Below, in pieces: positions 1-8,581 of a DNA stretch of 64,000 nucleotides. Numbering within the stretch: position 1 is the stretch's first letter; the number at the start of each line of letters is the position of its first letter. Location: positions 930,001-994,000 of the forward strand of contig NZ_LT635772.1 of assembly GCF_900128415.1 (NCBI RefSeq), in the 5' to 3' direction. The notes under the pieces were generated by a model. It had not been told where the DNA came from and did not search any database. It saw only the letters and a list, made by a program, of their open reading frames with translations. The stretch comes from Anaerococcus mediterraneensis (lineage in GTDB: Bacteria > Bacillota > Clostridia > Tissierellales > Peptoniphilaceae). The translations under genes were made by a program, and so were the position numbers.

Positions 1-63
1 AAGAAAGATGTGCTAGGAGCTGAAAATATCGGTGAATATGCACAAAAACAAAGAATTATTTAA
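1..63 (+). CDS. Capsid scaffolding protein, 3' end (copy 1)
   Basis: Last 20 codons and TAA stop of the scaffold gene, open at the window edge. They are identical to the end of the intact gene at 36164-36775, where the protein is described. An AAGGAG ribosome binding site for the capsid gene follows the stop. Confidence 0.9.
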   Translation, partial: KKDVLGAENIGEYAQKQRII

Positions 64-77
64 GGAGAATTTAAATT

Positions 78-1022
78 ATGGCAAAATTACAAACTAAAGC
101 AACTTTTAATCCAGAAACTATACTATTATCGGATGCAATGACAGGTGAAGTGCCTAAAGAACAAGGCGAGTTAGTTATAAAGCAAGTTGTAGATGATTCG
201 TTAGTTACTAAGCTAGCTAAGTATGAGCCTATGACTGCACTAAGAAAAGAATTTACTTATCTTGCAGAAGGACCTGGTGCTTACTGGGTTAATGAAGGTG
301 AAGTGATTCAAACTTCTAAGGCTAAGTGGCTACCAATCACAATGGAAGCTCATAAATTAGCGGTAATCTTACCAGTATCTAATGAGTTTTTAAAATACAC
401 TGTTAGCGACTTTTTCAATCAAATGAAGCCTAAAATTGCGGAAGCTTTCCAAGCTAAATTTGATAAGTCTGTTCTATTTGGTGGAGATGATTCGCCATTT
501 CCTAAAGGTATATCTGTTTTTGAAAGGGCGACTACTGAAGGTAATATCGTTACCCAAACTGATAATCCATATAAGGATATAAATCACTTAATGGCACTAA
601 TCGAGGATGCCGATCTAGAACCACAAGCAATAGCAACTACTAGAAGCTATAACAAAGACTTAAGGGGTGCACTTGATGGTAGAAACCTACCTATCTTTAA
701 TGATGCAAGACAAGGCGTGACTGCGGATGTTTTAGGTCTTCCTATTGCGTATGGAAAAAGAAAAGCATGGGATAAGGATAAGGCAATTGCTCTAACTGGT
801 GACTTTGATAATCTTTTCTATGGTATTCCACAAGGTATAGAATATAAAATCCTAGAGGAAGCAACTTTAACATCCATAGTTGGAGAAAATAACAAGCCTA
901 TAAACCTTGCTGAAAGGGATATGGTTGGTTTAAGAGCGACTATGTATGTTGCTTTCTTGACTGTGAAAGCAGATGCCTTTGCTGCACTTAAACCTAAGGC
1001 TAAAGCAGGAGCTGAATCTTAA
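78..1022 (+). CDS. Major capsid protein, HK97-fold family
   Basis: Shell subunit of the icosahedral head. The 314-residue protein matches the HK97-type phage capsid family in its middle: a segment around residues 45-120 (AEGPGAYWVNEG, then PITMEAHKLAVILPVSNEFL) corresponds to the E-loop and spine-helix region, and GGDDSPFPKGI near 137 is typical of the family. There is no N-terminal protease or delta domain, which fits a separate scaffold gene just upstream. The start ATG follows AAGGAG by nine bases. The stop TAA overlaps the next ATG by one base. Family assignment is from pattern recognition. Confidence 0.92.
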   Translation: MAKLQTKATFNPETILLSDAMTGEVPKEQGELVIKQVVDDSLVTKLAKYEPMTALRKEFTYLAEGPGAYWVNEGEVIQTSKAKWLPITMEAHKLAVILPVSNEFLKYTVSDFFNQMKPKIAEAFQAKFDKSVLFGGDDSPFPKGISVFERATTEGNIVTQTDNPYKDINHLMALIEDADLEPQAIATTRSYNKDLRGALDGRNLPIFNDARQGVTADVLGLPIAYGKRKAWDKDKAIALTGDFDNLFYGIPQGIEYKILEEATLTSIVGENNKPINLAERDMVGLRATMYVAFLTVKADAFAALKPKAKAGAES

Positions 1023-1279
1023 TGTTTTATAAGGCTAAGGGTCCTAGTGGGGACATAATCGAGGTTACCTCAAAGACTTACAGAGTTCTCTATGAGTCTA
1101 GGGGGTATGCCCTTGTAGATGAGGAAGAACCAGTTATTAAGGAAAACTTAAAAACTGATGAGGAAAAAGCTTATAAGGATATGTCGGTAAAAGAGCTTAA
1201 AAGCCTTTTAGACGAGAGAGAAATTCCTTATAAGGGAAATGATAAGAAAGAGAAATTAATCGAGCTAATCGAAGGATAG
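1022..1279 (+). CDS. Small head protein with C-terminal HeH/SAP-like domain
   Basis: 85 residues, translationally coupled to the capsid gene (TAATG overlap). The C-terminal 33 residues (MSVKELKSLLDEREIPYKG... KLIELIEG) form a helix-extended loop-helix of the HeH/Rho-N/SAP type, which often binds nucleic acid or packs against capsid. The N-terminal part is a short beta-rich segment of unknown role. Its position between capsid and connector suggests a head decoration or head-completion protein. The function is inferred from context. Confidence 0.7.
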   Translation: MFYKAKGPSGDIIEVTSKTYRVLYESRGYALVDEEEPVIKENLKTDEEKAYKDMSVKELKSLLDEREIPYKGNDKKEKLIELIEG

Positions 1280-1288
1280 GAGGTGTCT

Positions 1289-1681
1289 ATGGATAGTTTG
1301 ACGCCTGATATGAGATACGAACGAGACCTTGACAACGAACTTGTCGATGAAGCTATAGCAAATGAAAATATCGAGGAAGAATTTGACAGACTTCGACCAA
1401 TCTATAAAGAGTGGATAGAAGATTACTGCAATGTGACTTTTGAAGACGGGAAAATCCCTGCTATTATCGATATGGCTTTAGATGAGTTGGTGAAGACTGA
1501 CCCTAAAAGTTTTAATATATCATCTGAAAAGCTTTCTGATATGTCTATAACTTACGGAGGAGGCTCTTCTGGAGGAGGAAACGGAAGCGGTATACCTAGT
1601 TATATCCTTGCCTGGTTAGAGCCTTATAGGAGGCCCTTTTTAGTGTCTGACAAGAGGAAGAAGCCTTATGTTAGAGATTGA
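1289..1681 (+). CDS. Head-tail connector, Gp6/YqbG-like
   Basis: 130-residue helical protein with a TPDMRYERDLDNELVDEAI... start and a conserved WIEDYCNVTF segment followed by a long helix (IPAIIDMALDELVK), as in the QLRG/Gp6 family of adaptor proteins that ring the portal. A glycine-rich linker (GGGSSGGGNGSG) near residues 90-103 precedes the C-terminal tail. ATG at 1289 sits five bases after AGGAGG. An upstream GTG at 1283 would overlap that site and is not preferred. It overlaps the next gene by 14 bases. Confidence 0.75.
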   Translation: MDSLTPDMRYERDLDNELVDEAIANENIEEEFDRLRPIYKEWIEDYCNVTFEDGKIPAIIDMALDELVKTDPKSFNISSEKLSDMSITYGGGSSGGGNGSGIPSYILAWLEPYRRPFLVSDKRKKPYVRD

Positions 1682-2186
1682 TCTTATAGATAATTCGGGA
1701 CTTGATGAGGTTATAAAAAATCTAGAAGAGTTGGAAAGATACTATGTTGTAATCGGTATAACTGCTAAAAATGATAGCAAATTAATAATGATTGCAAATG
1801 TGCATGAATATGGATGCGATATTCCTGTGACTGACAAGATGAGGGGGTTTTTTGCTCATAACTTTGATGTCCATCTTAAGAAAGATACCAAGGTTATAAA
1901 GATACCTGAGAGGTCTTTTATAAGGTCGGGATTTGATAAGTATAATCAAGAGTTTGCGGACTATCAAGCTTTACTTATGGCGGTGATCGATGGTGATATA
2001 TCGGCAAAAGAATTCTATACAAGTATTGGCCATAAAGGGGCAGCAACAATTCAGAATTTTCTTGTTGATGAAGTGAAGTCTCCTGGAAATTCGGGATTAA
2101 CAATCAAATTAAAAGATTCATCTAATCCTTTAGTGCATGAGGGCAGGCTTGTAGATGCCATCGATTTTGAAGTAAGGAGTATCTGA
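1668..2186 (+). CDS. Neck/tail-completion protein, Mu gpG-like
   Basis: 172 residues. The arrangement NVHEYG, then IPERSFIRSGFD, then SSNPLVHEGRLVDAI is that of the virion morphogenesis family related to Mu gpG and HK97 gp10. These proteins join head and tail. A GHKGAATIQNFL segment at about residue 115 corresponds to the usual glycine-initiated helix. The stop overlaps the next start as TGATG. Confidence 0.75.
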   Translation: MLEIDLIDNSGLDEVIKNLEELERYYVVIGITAKNDSKLIMIANVHEYGCDIPVTDKMRGFFAHNFDVHLKKDTKVIKIPERSFIRSGFDKYNQEFADYQALLMAVIDGDISAKEFYTSIGHKGAATIQNFLVDEVKSPGNSGLTIKLKDSSNPLVHEGRLVDAIDFEVRSI

Positions 2187-2566
2187 TGTTTAATTTTAAA
2201 AATTTGATAGAAAAGTACTCCAAGGGTCAGGTGGTGGCAATTGTAGAAATAGAAGGTTACTATGATCAAGACCAGGCTGGTAAATATATAGAGGGTGAGA
2301 AAAAGGCGGTCGTCTTGAAACCTGGTGCGATTGTGCCTATGTCAAAGGATGATTTGAGGCTTGATAAGGGGGGCTTTTACTCATCGGATAATAGAAAGCT
2401 TTATTGCTATGAAAGATTAGAAAAAGGGGTCTATATCTATAACGTGCAAGAAGATAAGACCAAGACCAGGTATAGGATAATGGCGGAGTCTGATTATTCT
2501 GATTATGACAAAGGCTTATTTATCTATGTACTAGAAAGGGCGGATAAAGATGATTGGGAAACTTAA
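2186..2566 (+). CDS. Head-tail joining protein of unknown family
   Basis: 126 residues, beta-rich, mixed charge, with no motif I recognise. It sits between the gpG-like protein and the tail-terminator-like protein, where phages of this type encode a head-closure or joining protein. It is coupled to both neighbours by overlaps of 1 and 17 bases. The role is inferred from position only. Confidence 0.6.
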   Translation: MFNFKNLIEKYSKGQVVAIVEIEGYYDQDQAGKYIEGEKKAVVLKPGAIVPMSKDDLRLDKGGFYSSDNRKLYCYERLEKGVYIYNVQEDKTKTRYRIMAESDYSDYDKGLFIYVLERADKDDWET

Positions 2567-3062
2567 AAAAGAAATTGTTAAGGGTCTAAATTCTTATACT
2601 GGCCTTGAGGTGGTAGATACTGATAACAATTATAGGAGACCTGAAAGGCCTTTTTATAGTTATAAAATCATGTCCATAAAGACAAACGTTAGTGGGGAGG
2701 GGAATTATTCGGAGGATTTCCCAAAGTCGCTTGACGAGCGTTTTAAGCACGATTATAAGGAGATGGTGGAACTCCAGCCCCAAGTGGTGATATCTTTTAA
2801 CTGCTATTCTGATGATATTGCTGAGTGTATGGATAAGATCTACCTAGCGTGGGATTATTTCAAGCATGGGGGCAGGGGTGAGCTTGCCCTTGAAAATATT
2901 GTCGTGGTTAGGGTCGAAGATATCACTGACAGGACGATTGTTTTTGGTGATAGGTACGAATATAGGTATGGATTTGATGTAGAATTAAGGTTCTTGCATG
3001 AGATCGAGAGGATAAGACCAACGATAGAAACATATAAATTTAAGAAAGGAAATAATAAATGA
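2550..3062 (+). CDS. Tail terminator-like protein
   Basis: 170 residues. The features PFYSYKIMS, LQPQVVISFNCYSDD, a helix AMDKIYLAWDYFK-like segment and GDRYEYRYGFDVELRF match the neck-protein family found just before the sheath gene in contractile phages (gp12/LIC12616-like). The role is capping the tail tube at the neck. It overlaps the sheath gene by four bases (ATGA). Confidence 0.7.
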   Translation: MIGKLKKEIVKGLNSYTGLEVVDTDNNYRRPERPFYSYKIMSIKTNVSGEGNYSEDFPKSLDERFKHDYKEMVELQPQVVISFNCYSDDIAECMDKIYLAWDYFKHGGRGELALENIVVVRVEDITDRTIVFGDRYEYRYGFDVELRFLHEIERIRPTIETYKFKKGNNK

Positions 3063-4045
3063 TATTAGATTTTCCAGTTAATATAACTAGAAAAACTGTG
3101 GCGGTATCTGAAAGAGGGTTTGGGACAATCCTAATCCTTGATACTGAAACAGAGAGAGAATTTGAATATCTAGATAGTAAAAATCTAGATAAGTTAGGAG
3201 CTGGCAAGGCTAAGAAGATAGCTGATAGGCTTTTTATGCAGAAGCCTCAACCTCAGGAGGTGGCTATCGTGGGTCAGGTTGGCAAAGCGAGTGAAGTCTT
3301 TAAAAAGGCCTTGGATGCTAATAAGGATTTCTTTTTTGTTGTGTGTACTGATAATTCGGCGGAGGCTATAAAGGCTTTATCTGATCAATGCCAGGTAAAT
3401 AATAAAATTTATGCGGTTACTGTGAATGATATTGCTGAGGCTAAGGCTCTAAAAGGTGTTGGAGATAACACTTTTGTGGGCTTTCATGATGATGTTGATT
3501 CTTACCTTGCTGAGGGTTTGGCGGTGATTATGTCTTATAAAATAGGGGGTAAGACTGCTAAATTTAAGCAGATACAAGGTGTTGATGAGGCTAATATAAA
3601 TCTTACTGACATGAAAGAGCTTGATGGTAAGAATATCTTTACTTATGAAAAGAAGTTGGGAGTGTTACAGACTACTGAAGGCAAGATGTTATCGGGTGAA
3701 TATATAGATATTGTTCTTGGTGAGTACTGGATTAGGTTTAGGATGGAAGAGAGGATGCAGAGACTTGCTATAACTCAAGATAAGATACCATATACTAACC
3801 GAGGTATTGCTATGCTTGTATCAGTGGCTGAGCAAGTCCTTAATCAGGCGGTCGATATGGGAATTATCGAGGCTGGTCAATATAGGGTTGACTATAGAAA
3901 AAGAGAGGATGTCCCAAGTAACGATGTAGCTTTGAGGAAATATGACTACATTGTTTGGACTGCTATGCTCCAAGGGGCTATCCATAGCGGACAGATCTCT
4001 GGTATTTTGACTTATGAATTGGTTAATAAGGAGGGTGAACAATAA
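3059..4045 (+). CDS. Contractile tail sheath protein
   Basis: 328 residues. The N-terminal VNITRKTVAVSERGFGTILIL strand is typical of sheath proteins of the XkdK/gp18-like class. The C-terminal third (YWIRFRMEERMQRLAITQDKIPYTNRGIAML... VPSNDVALRKYD) matches the conserved sheath core. It is short for the family, so it probably lacks surface insertions. Together with the following tube gene it shows that the phage has a contractile tail. Confidence 0.85.
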   Translation: MILDFPVNITRKTVAVSERGFGTILILDTETEREFEYLDSKNLDKLGAGKAKKIADRLFMQKPQPQEVAIVGQVGKASEVFKKALDANKDFFFVVCTDNSAEAIKALSDQCQVNNKIYAVTVNDIAEAKALKGVGDNTFVGFHDDVDSYLAEGLAVIMSYKIGGKTAKFKQIQGVDEANINLTDMKELDGKNIFTYEKKLGVLQTTEGKMLSGEYIDIVLGEYWIRFRMEERMQRLAITQDKIPYTNRGIAMLVSVAEQVLNQAVDMGIIEAGQYRVDYRKREDVPSNDVALRKYDYIVWTAMLQGAIHSGQISGILTYELVNKEGEQ

Positions 4046-4434
4046 TGGTTAGAACTTACGATCAAGATTTAGTATCAATAGCACTTGGGAATATGTTTCT
4101 TACTGGTTATGCTGAGGATACCAAGGTAGAAACTGAAAAAAATGAGGATGATGTTTATACTACTGTTGGTATAGATGGGACTACTACCTACTCTGAAAAT
4201 GCTGATAGGACTGCAAAGGCTAAAATATCTTTGATGACTTCTAGCCCTTGCTTGCCTAGGATATATGAAATAGCTAAAAATAGGGAGTCTTTCCCTTTGT
4301 CAATTATCGATATGAACGATGATAGCGAAAATATTGTTTGTGATGATTGTAGGATTATAAAAAGACCTAACCAGGTAACTAAAAAACAGGCTGAGGCTGT
4401 TGAGTTTGAGGTCTTTATACCTGAATGGAAATAA
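4045..4434 (+). CDS. Tail tube protein, XkdM/DUF3277-like
   Basis: 129 residues. RTYDQDLVSIALGNMFLTGYAEDT, then SENADRTAKAKISLM, then a C-terminal KKQAEAVEFEVFIPEWK matches inner-tube proteins that stack as hexamers inside the sheath. It is coupled to the sheath gene (TAATG). A good AGGAGG follows its stop for the next gene. Confidence 0.8.
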   Translation: MVRTYDQDLVSIALGNMFLTGYAEDTKVETEKNEDDVYTTVGIDGTTTYSENADRTAKAKISLMTSSPCLPRIYEIAKNRESFPLSIIDMNDDSENIVCDDCRIIKRPNQVTKKQAEAVEFEVFIPEWK

Positions 4435-4443
4435 GGAGGATAA

Positions 4444-4719
4444 ATGACTGAGTCTAAATTTAAAAATAAAAAAATAGAAAAAAATGGAGTGGAATATATC
4501 ATCCAGAAATACCCTTTGCTAGAGGCTTTGAAGCTTAAAAAATCCTGGTTAAATAAGGATCTACCAGAGGGTATAGATGATATAAAGATGTATCAAGTTT
4601 GTCTGGATAGTTTTGTGGTATCTCCTAAAAAGACTATAAATGATTTTGATAGTTTAGAGGAATTGGCGGATTTATGCGTGGAGTGTATAGAGTATAACTT
4701 TATGGGAAAGTCCAAATAA
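4444..4719 (+). CDS. Tail assembly chaperone, short form
   Basis: 91-residue zero-frame product, in the position of XkdN and equivalent to lambda gpG. It lies between tube and tape measure, where chaperones that coat the tape measure protein are encoded. Near its end the codons ATG GGA AAG carry GGGAAAG, so part of the translation can shift by -1 into the frame at 4710-4937. Good AGGAGG six bases before the ATG. Confidence 0.8.
   Translation: MTESKFKNKKIEKNGVEYIIQKYPLLEALKLKKSWLNKDLPEGIDDIKMYQVCLDSFVVSPKKTINDFDSLEELADLCVECIEYNFMGKSK
4704..4710 (+). promoter_or_regulatory. Programmed -1 frameshift slippery site GGGAAAG
   Basis: Heptamer G GGA AAG in the correct phase for the zero frame, nine bases before the TAA of the short chaperone. 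It is the same heptamer as the lambda G/T slip site. The -1 frame is open from here to 4937. Confidence 0.75.
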
Positions 4720-4937
4720 AAGACCTTGAAGATGAGGTGGCTGGTCTATATGAGTCATATTATAGGCCTGCTATGATTCTTTTGAGGGATGGAGTACTCA
4801 CCTATAAAGAATTTAAGGATCTCACGGATGAGGAGTTTCGAGAGGTCTATTATGCTTATTACTTACTTCGAGAGGAAGAAGACGAAGAGTATAAGAGATT
4901 AGAAGAAGAAGCGAAAAGGAAGGCTAAGAATGGCTAA
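4710..4937 (+). CDS. Tail assembly chaperone, -1 frameshift extension
   Basis: Continues from the slippery site in the -1 frame (codons GTC CAA ATA AAA GAC...) for 75 residues. This gives a 164-residue fusion with the short form, the counterpart of lambda gpGT. The extension is rich in Glu and Lys at its end. No ribosome binding site precedes a start in this frame. A GTG at 4737 is the only early candidate and has none, which supports frameshifting rather than separate initiation. It overlaps the tape-measure start by eight bases. Confidence 0.75.
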   Translation, partial: VQIKDLEDEVAGLYESYYRPAMILLRDGVLTYKEFKDLTDEEFREVYYAYYLLREEEDEEYKRLEEEAKRKAKNG

Positions 4938-6975
4938 TTCTAGGGAATTAATAATTGGAATAAGGACGAAAGATGCCAGTAAGGCCTCCAAGGATCTAAA
5001 GGATATTGATAAGTCTATAAAGGGGGCGGAAAAGTCTACTAGGGGCTTTAAGAAAGAAACTGACGGGGCTAGGAAGTCCCTTTTTTCTTTGACTGGAGCT
5101 GGGAAAGGCTTACAGGCTTTAGGGGGCAAGATTAGTGCTTTAGGGGGTAAGATCAATAGGTTTGGTAAGTCGGTTACAAAAGCGATGTTGCCTTTGACGG
5201 GTGCTATAGCTGGCGGTACTAAGATGTTTTTAGACCTAGACAATTCAATTAGGAAAGTATCTACCCTAAGTGGAGATGTATTACCTGTTGAAAAAATCAG
5301 GGAAGAAACTAGAAGAATATCTGATATGACTGGGGTTGCTTCTAAAGAAGTTGCTGAGTCAATGTATAGTGCTTTATCAGCGAGTGTTGATCCTAGCAAG
5401 GTTGTAGGTTTTACAGAGTCGGCAGTTATGTTTGCTAAAGCTGGTTTTACTGAATTACCTACTGCCATTGATGTTACTACTACAGCTTTAAATGCTTATG
5501 GAGATAAGGCTGAGTCGGCAAGTAAAATTCATGATATATTGATAAAAACTCAAAACCTAGGTAAAACAACTGTTGATGAATTGGCAAACTCCATAGGTAA
5601 CGTGATACCAATTGCGGCTGCAAATGAGGTAGGTATAGATCAGTTAGGTGCGGCTTATTCTTTGCTAACTTATAAAGGTATTGATACTAATAAATCCACT
5701 ACAGGCTTAAACTCAATGCTGGCTGAATTAGCTACTACAGGTACAAAGGTAGACAAGGTTTTAAGACAAAAAACTGGTAAAAGTTTTAAAGGGTTGATGG
5801 GAGATGGTAGAAGCCTAGGAGATGTTTTGGGCATCCTTGAAGAACAAGCAAAAGCTAGCGGTTTGAGTATGCAAGATATGTTCGGAAATTTTAACGCTGG
5901 TAAGATTGCTTTGTCTCTTGCTAATGACGGTACTGAAAAATACAATAAAACACTAAAAGAGATGCAGAATTCAGATGGAATAACCGAGTTAAACTTTGAA
6001 GCGATGCTAGGACCTGGAGAAAAGCTTGCTAGGGTAACAAATAAGATTAAGAATAATTTAATCGAATTAGGCGGTCAGGCTGTGCCTTATCTTGAAATTT
6101 TAGGTGATAAGATTTCAGAGTTGACAGATTGGTTTGCTAACCTGGATGAGGGGACTAAGTCAACCATAGTCCAGTGGGGGCTTATCCTTATTGCGGCAGG
6201 GCCTGTGATAGCTATATTTGGGACTGTCGTTGGAGTTTTGGGAAAGGTTCTCATGGTTGGAGGATTTTTGCTCCAAGGTATAGGACTTTTGGCTGGAGCG
6301 GCTGGACTTTTAGGGCAAGGTTTGCTTTTTATAGTTACTGCGGCAGGTCCTGTGGTATGGATTTTGGCGGCTGTTGGATTTGCTGTTGTTTGGCTTATAA
6401 AGCATTTTCAGTCGATCAAGCAAAGAGCGGAGGAACTTGGCGGAGGTATGGGATGGCTTAAAGCGATTCTGGAAGAGGTCAAGGGGTCTTTTAGCTCTAT
6501 GGGGAGCAAGGCTCTTGGGGTGCTTGATGCGATAAAAAGAAAATGGGAAGCGGTGAAAAACTTCCTGAAGAACCCTATTCAAGGTGTGATCAATCTATTT
6601 ACTAGAGGGGGTGGAAATATCCCATCATCTGGCAAAGGTGGGGGCGGTCATTTAAATAATGGCAGGGGAGCGAGATCCCATGCTAGTGGTCTAAATTTTG
6701 TACCTTATGATAATTATTTGGCTAACCTCCACAAAGGTGAGATTGTCCTAACCGCCAAGGCCAGCGAAGAGTATCGAGCTTTGGGTGGTGATAAGGACAG
6801 AGTGCCAAGGATGATTACTACTAACAATACCACGAATACAAGTACAAGCTCCAATACTGTAAATAATTCAAGCCCAGTAGTAAATAATTATTTTAATATC
6901 CAGTCTAATAATCCTACTGATGTTGCAAGTGAGATAGAAAATATCTTTAGAAACCTAAGACTACAGAGGGTGTGA
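4930..6975 (+). CDS. Tail tape measure protein
   Basis: 681 residues. It starts with a helical TKDASKASKDLKDIDKSIKGAEKS repeat-like region, followed by a TP901-type core (MTGVASKEVAESMYSALSA..., residues about 135-330). Hydrophobic glycine-rich helices lie at about 410-495 (LILIAAGPVIAIFGTVVGVLGKV and a second group). The C-terminus is low-complexity, rich in Asn, Thr and Ser. It sets tail length and is thought to pass into the cell with the DNA. At this size the tail would be on the order of 100 nm (inference from length). Confidence 0.9.
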   Translation: MANSRELIIGIRTKDASKASKDLKDIDKSIKGAEKSTRGFKKETDGARKSLFSLTGAGKGLQALGGKISALGGKINRFGKSVTKAMLPLTGAIAGGTKMFLDLDNSIRKVSTLSGDVLPVEKIREETRRISDMTGVASKEVAESMYSALSASVDPSKVVGFTESAVMFAKAGFTELPTAIDVTTTALNAYGDKAESASKIHDILIKTQNLGKTTVDELANSIGNVIPIAAANEVGIDQLGAAYSLLTYKGIDTNKSTTGLNSMLAELATTGTKVDKVLRQKTGKSFKGLMGDGRSLGDVLGILEEQAKASGLSMQDMFGNFNAGKIALSLANDGTEKYNKTLKEMQNSDGITELNFEAMLGPGEKLARVTNKIKNNLIELGGQAVPYLEILGDKISELTDWFANLDEGTKSTIVQWGLILIAAGPVIAIFGTVVGVLGKVLMVGGFLLQGIGLLAGAAGLLGQGLLFIVTAAGPVVWILAAVGFAVVWLIKHFQSIKQRAEELGGGMGWLKAILEEVKGSFSSMGSKALGVLDAIKRKWEAVKNFLKNPIQGVINLFTRGGGNIPSSGKGGGGHLNNGRGARSHASGLNFVPYDNYLANLHKGEIVLTAKASEEYRALGGDKDRVPRMITTNNTTNTSTSSNTVNNSSPVVNNYFNIQSNNPTDVASEIENIFRNLRLQRV

Positions 6976-6976
6976 T

Positions 6977-7444
6977 ATGCAGAAGTTATTAGTTAGATTA
7001 GGGGATGTAAAATTTGATGCCCTAGTGAAGGAGAATGTCGACTATGATGCAGAGCTTACATCTAAGGAGGTAGAAAAAGGGGAAGATATTTCTGATCATA
7101 TGAAAACCAAGCCCTTTACTGCCTCTTTATCTGGGGTTATGGTTGAGGATGCGGATGCTAAGCTTGAGGCTTTGAAGAAGTATCAAAAAGAGAGTGAACT
7201 TTTAACCTATATAGGCAAGTCAAGTCTTGAAAGTGTTGTAATTACAAGTATACAGGTCGAACATACTGTTGAAAATTTTAATGGGTACAATCTTGATATT
7301 AGGATTCAAGAGGTGAGGATTGCAAGCCCTGAGACCTTTAAGATATCGGTGAAAAATCCTCAAAGTGGTAAGCAGGACTCTAAGACAGCTAGTAGGGTAA
7401 AAAGGCCATCTGATGAGGGTAGAAAGCAGGTGCAAAGTAAATGA
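6977..7444 (+). CDS. Baseplate/tail protein after the tape measure (copy 1 allele F121)
   Basis: 155 residues in the XkdP position, but without a LysM domain. The compact beta-rich body (LLVRLGDVKFDALVKENVDYDAEL...) resembles Dit/DUF6046-like proteins that start the baseplate. The C-terminal 35 residues are basic and disordered. Codon 121 is TTT here and GTT in copy 2 (base 7337), the only amino-acid difference I found between the two prophages. The family assignment is tentative. Confidence 0.6.
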   Translation: MQKLLVRLGDVKFDALVKENVDYDAELTSKEVEKGEDISDHMKTKPFTASLSGVMVEDADAKLEALKKYQKESELLTYIGKSSLESVVITSIQVEHTVENFNGYNLDIRIQEVRIASPETFKISVKNPQSGKQDSKTASRVKRPSDEGRKQVQSK

Positions 7445-7749
7445 GGTATATAAATATCGAAAAAGAAAAAATTCCATATAGGTTCGAGGTTGTGCTTGCT
7501 GATGAGACCTTCCAATTTGAAGTCTTCTACAATGTTGTGGGGGACTTTTTTAGTATAAACTTATATAAAAATCATGAGCTGGTAGTTTTAGGTGAAAAGA
7601 TTGTTTATGGGGTTGATCTATTTGATAATCTCAAGCACTTGCCAGTCCCTAAAGTGATTATAAGACCTTTTGATACTACTGGTCTTGCTAAGCGTGTGAC
7701 CTATGAAAACTTAAACGAGGATGTGTTTCTTTATGTTCTGGATTCGTGA
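7441..7749 (+). CDS. Baseplate plug-like protein
   Basis: 102 residues, beta-rich. The pattern RYINIEKEKIPYRFEVVLADETFQFEVFYN and a terminal LNEDVFLYVLD resemble the small plug proteins (DUF6983) encoded between the Dit-like and hub genes of contractile phages. It starts at an ATGA overlap with the preceding stop and overlaps the hub gene. Confidence 0.6.
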   Translation: MRYINIEKEKIPYRFEVVLADETFQFEVFYNVVGDFFSINLYKNHELVVLGEKIVYGVDLFDNLKHLPVPKVIIRPFDTTGLAKRVTYENLNEDVFLYVLDS

Positions 7750-8581
7750 TATAGAAGTCCTTGCAGGTGGTAAGAGGTTTGAGAGTCTAGGAGAAAATGG
7801 CTTGACTATCAGCTTTGATATAAATTTCTCTGATGGAAAAGAACCTGATGTGTCGGAGGTGGTTATATATAACCTTTCGGATGATAGCATAAACCAGATC
7901 AAAAAAGACGGATATTGCATAGTAAATGCAGGCTATAAAAAGCTTGGAAATAAGGGAAATATCTTATCTGGAGATATAGAAGAGGTGACTACCACTTGGC
8001 AAGGATTAGATAAAGAGACCAAGATAAAGGTTACTGACGGAGGAAAGAAATGGAGAAAGGCGAAGATTTCAAAGACCTATAAAGAAAATACCAAGGCGAG
8101 CCTGATTATGCGTGATGTGATAAACATTATGGGCTATGAGATTGTCGAGATTAAGCCTAAGAAAGACAAGGTATATAAGCTAGGTAAGACAATCAATGGT
8201 TTTTGTTCGGATGTCTTGAAAATGCTTGTAAAAGATACGGAAAGCAAGATGTTTGTCAATAAAAATAGGATTGTGATCCGTGATCAGGAAAAGGGCTTTG
8301 AGACGGGTTTTGTTTTAAGTCCTGAGTCTGGTCTGATCGGGTCGCCTATTCTTAACAAAGATGATACTGGGGACAAGTCTAGCGATGTATCGACTGATAA
8401 GGAGAAAAAGGAAAACAAAAAGGAAAAAAAGACTTGGGAAGTTAGGTCTTTACTCAATCCTAAAATCGAGACTGATTCCTTGATTATGATTAAGAGTAAG
8501 GTTTTAGATGGTAAATATAGGGTGATTAAGGGCAAGCATACCAAGGATTTTGAGACAGTTATCACTGTAGAGGAGGCATGA
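7733..8581 (+). CDS. Baseplate hub protein, XkdQ-like
   Basis: 282 residues from the ATG at 7733. An ATG at 7721 lies directly on the GAGG and is less likely. Order and features (WIRDIEVLAGGKRFESLGENGLTISFDINF, then SGDIEEVTTTWQGLDKETKIKVTDGGKKWR) match hub proteins related to gpD/gp27, which form the channel above the spike. A Lys/Glu-rich linker at about residues 225-240 interrupts the C-terminal part. Base 8239 (Thr codon, third position) is G here and A in copy 2. Confidence 0.7.
   Translation: MFWIRDIEVLAGGKRFESLGENGLTISFDINFSDGKEPDVSEVVIYNLSDDSINQIKKDGYCIVNAGYKKLGNKGNILSGDIEEVTTTWQGLDKETKIKVTDGGKKWRKAKISKTYKENTKASLIMRDVINIMGYEIVEIKPKKDKVYKLGKTINGFCSDVLKMLVKDTESKMFVNKNRIVIRDQEKGFETGFVLSPESGLIGSPILNKDDTGDKSSDVSTDKEKKENKKEKKTWEVRSLLNPKIETDSLIMIKSKVLDGKYRVIKGKHTKDFETVITVEEA

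Noticed and set aside
4899..5468. Leftward frame of 189 codons opposite the tape measure gene
   Set aside because: Low-complexity Ser/Leu/Pro translation typical of the antisense of a Lys/Gly/Ser-rich gene. No ribosome binding site.
6174..6461. Second frame of 95 codons within the tape measure gene
   Set aside because: Trp/Cys/Gly-rich shadow translation in the +1 frame of the membrane helices. No start signal.
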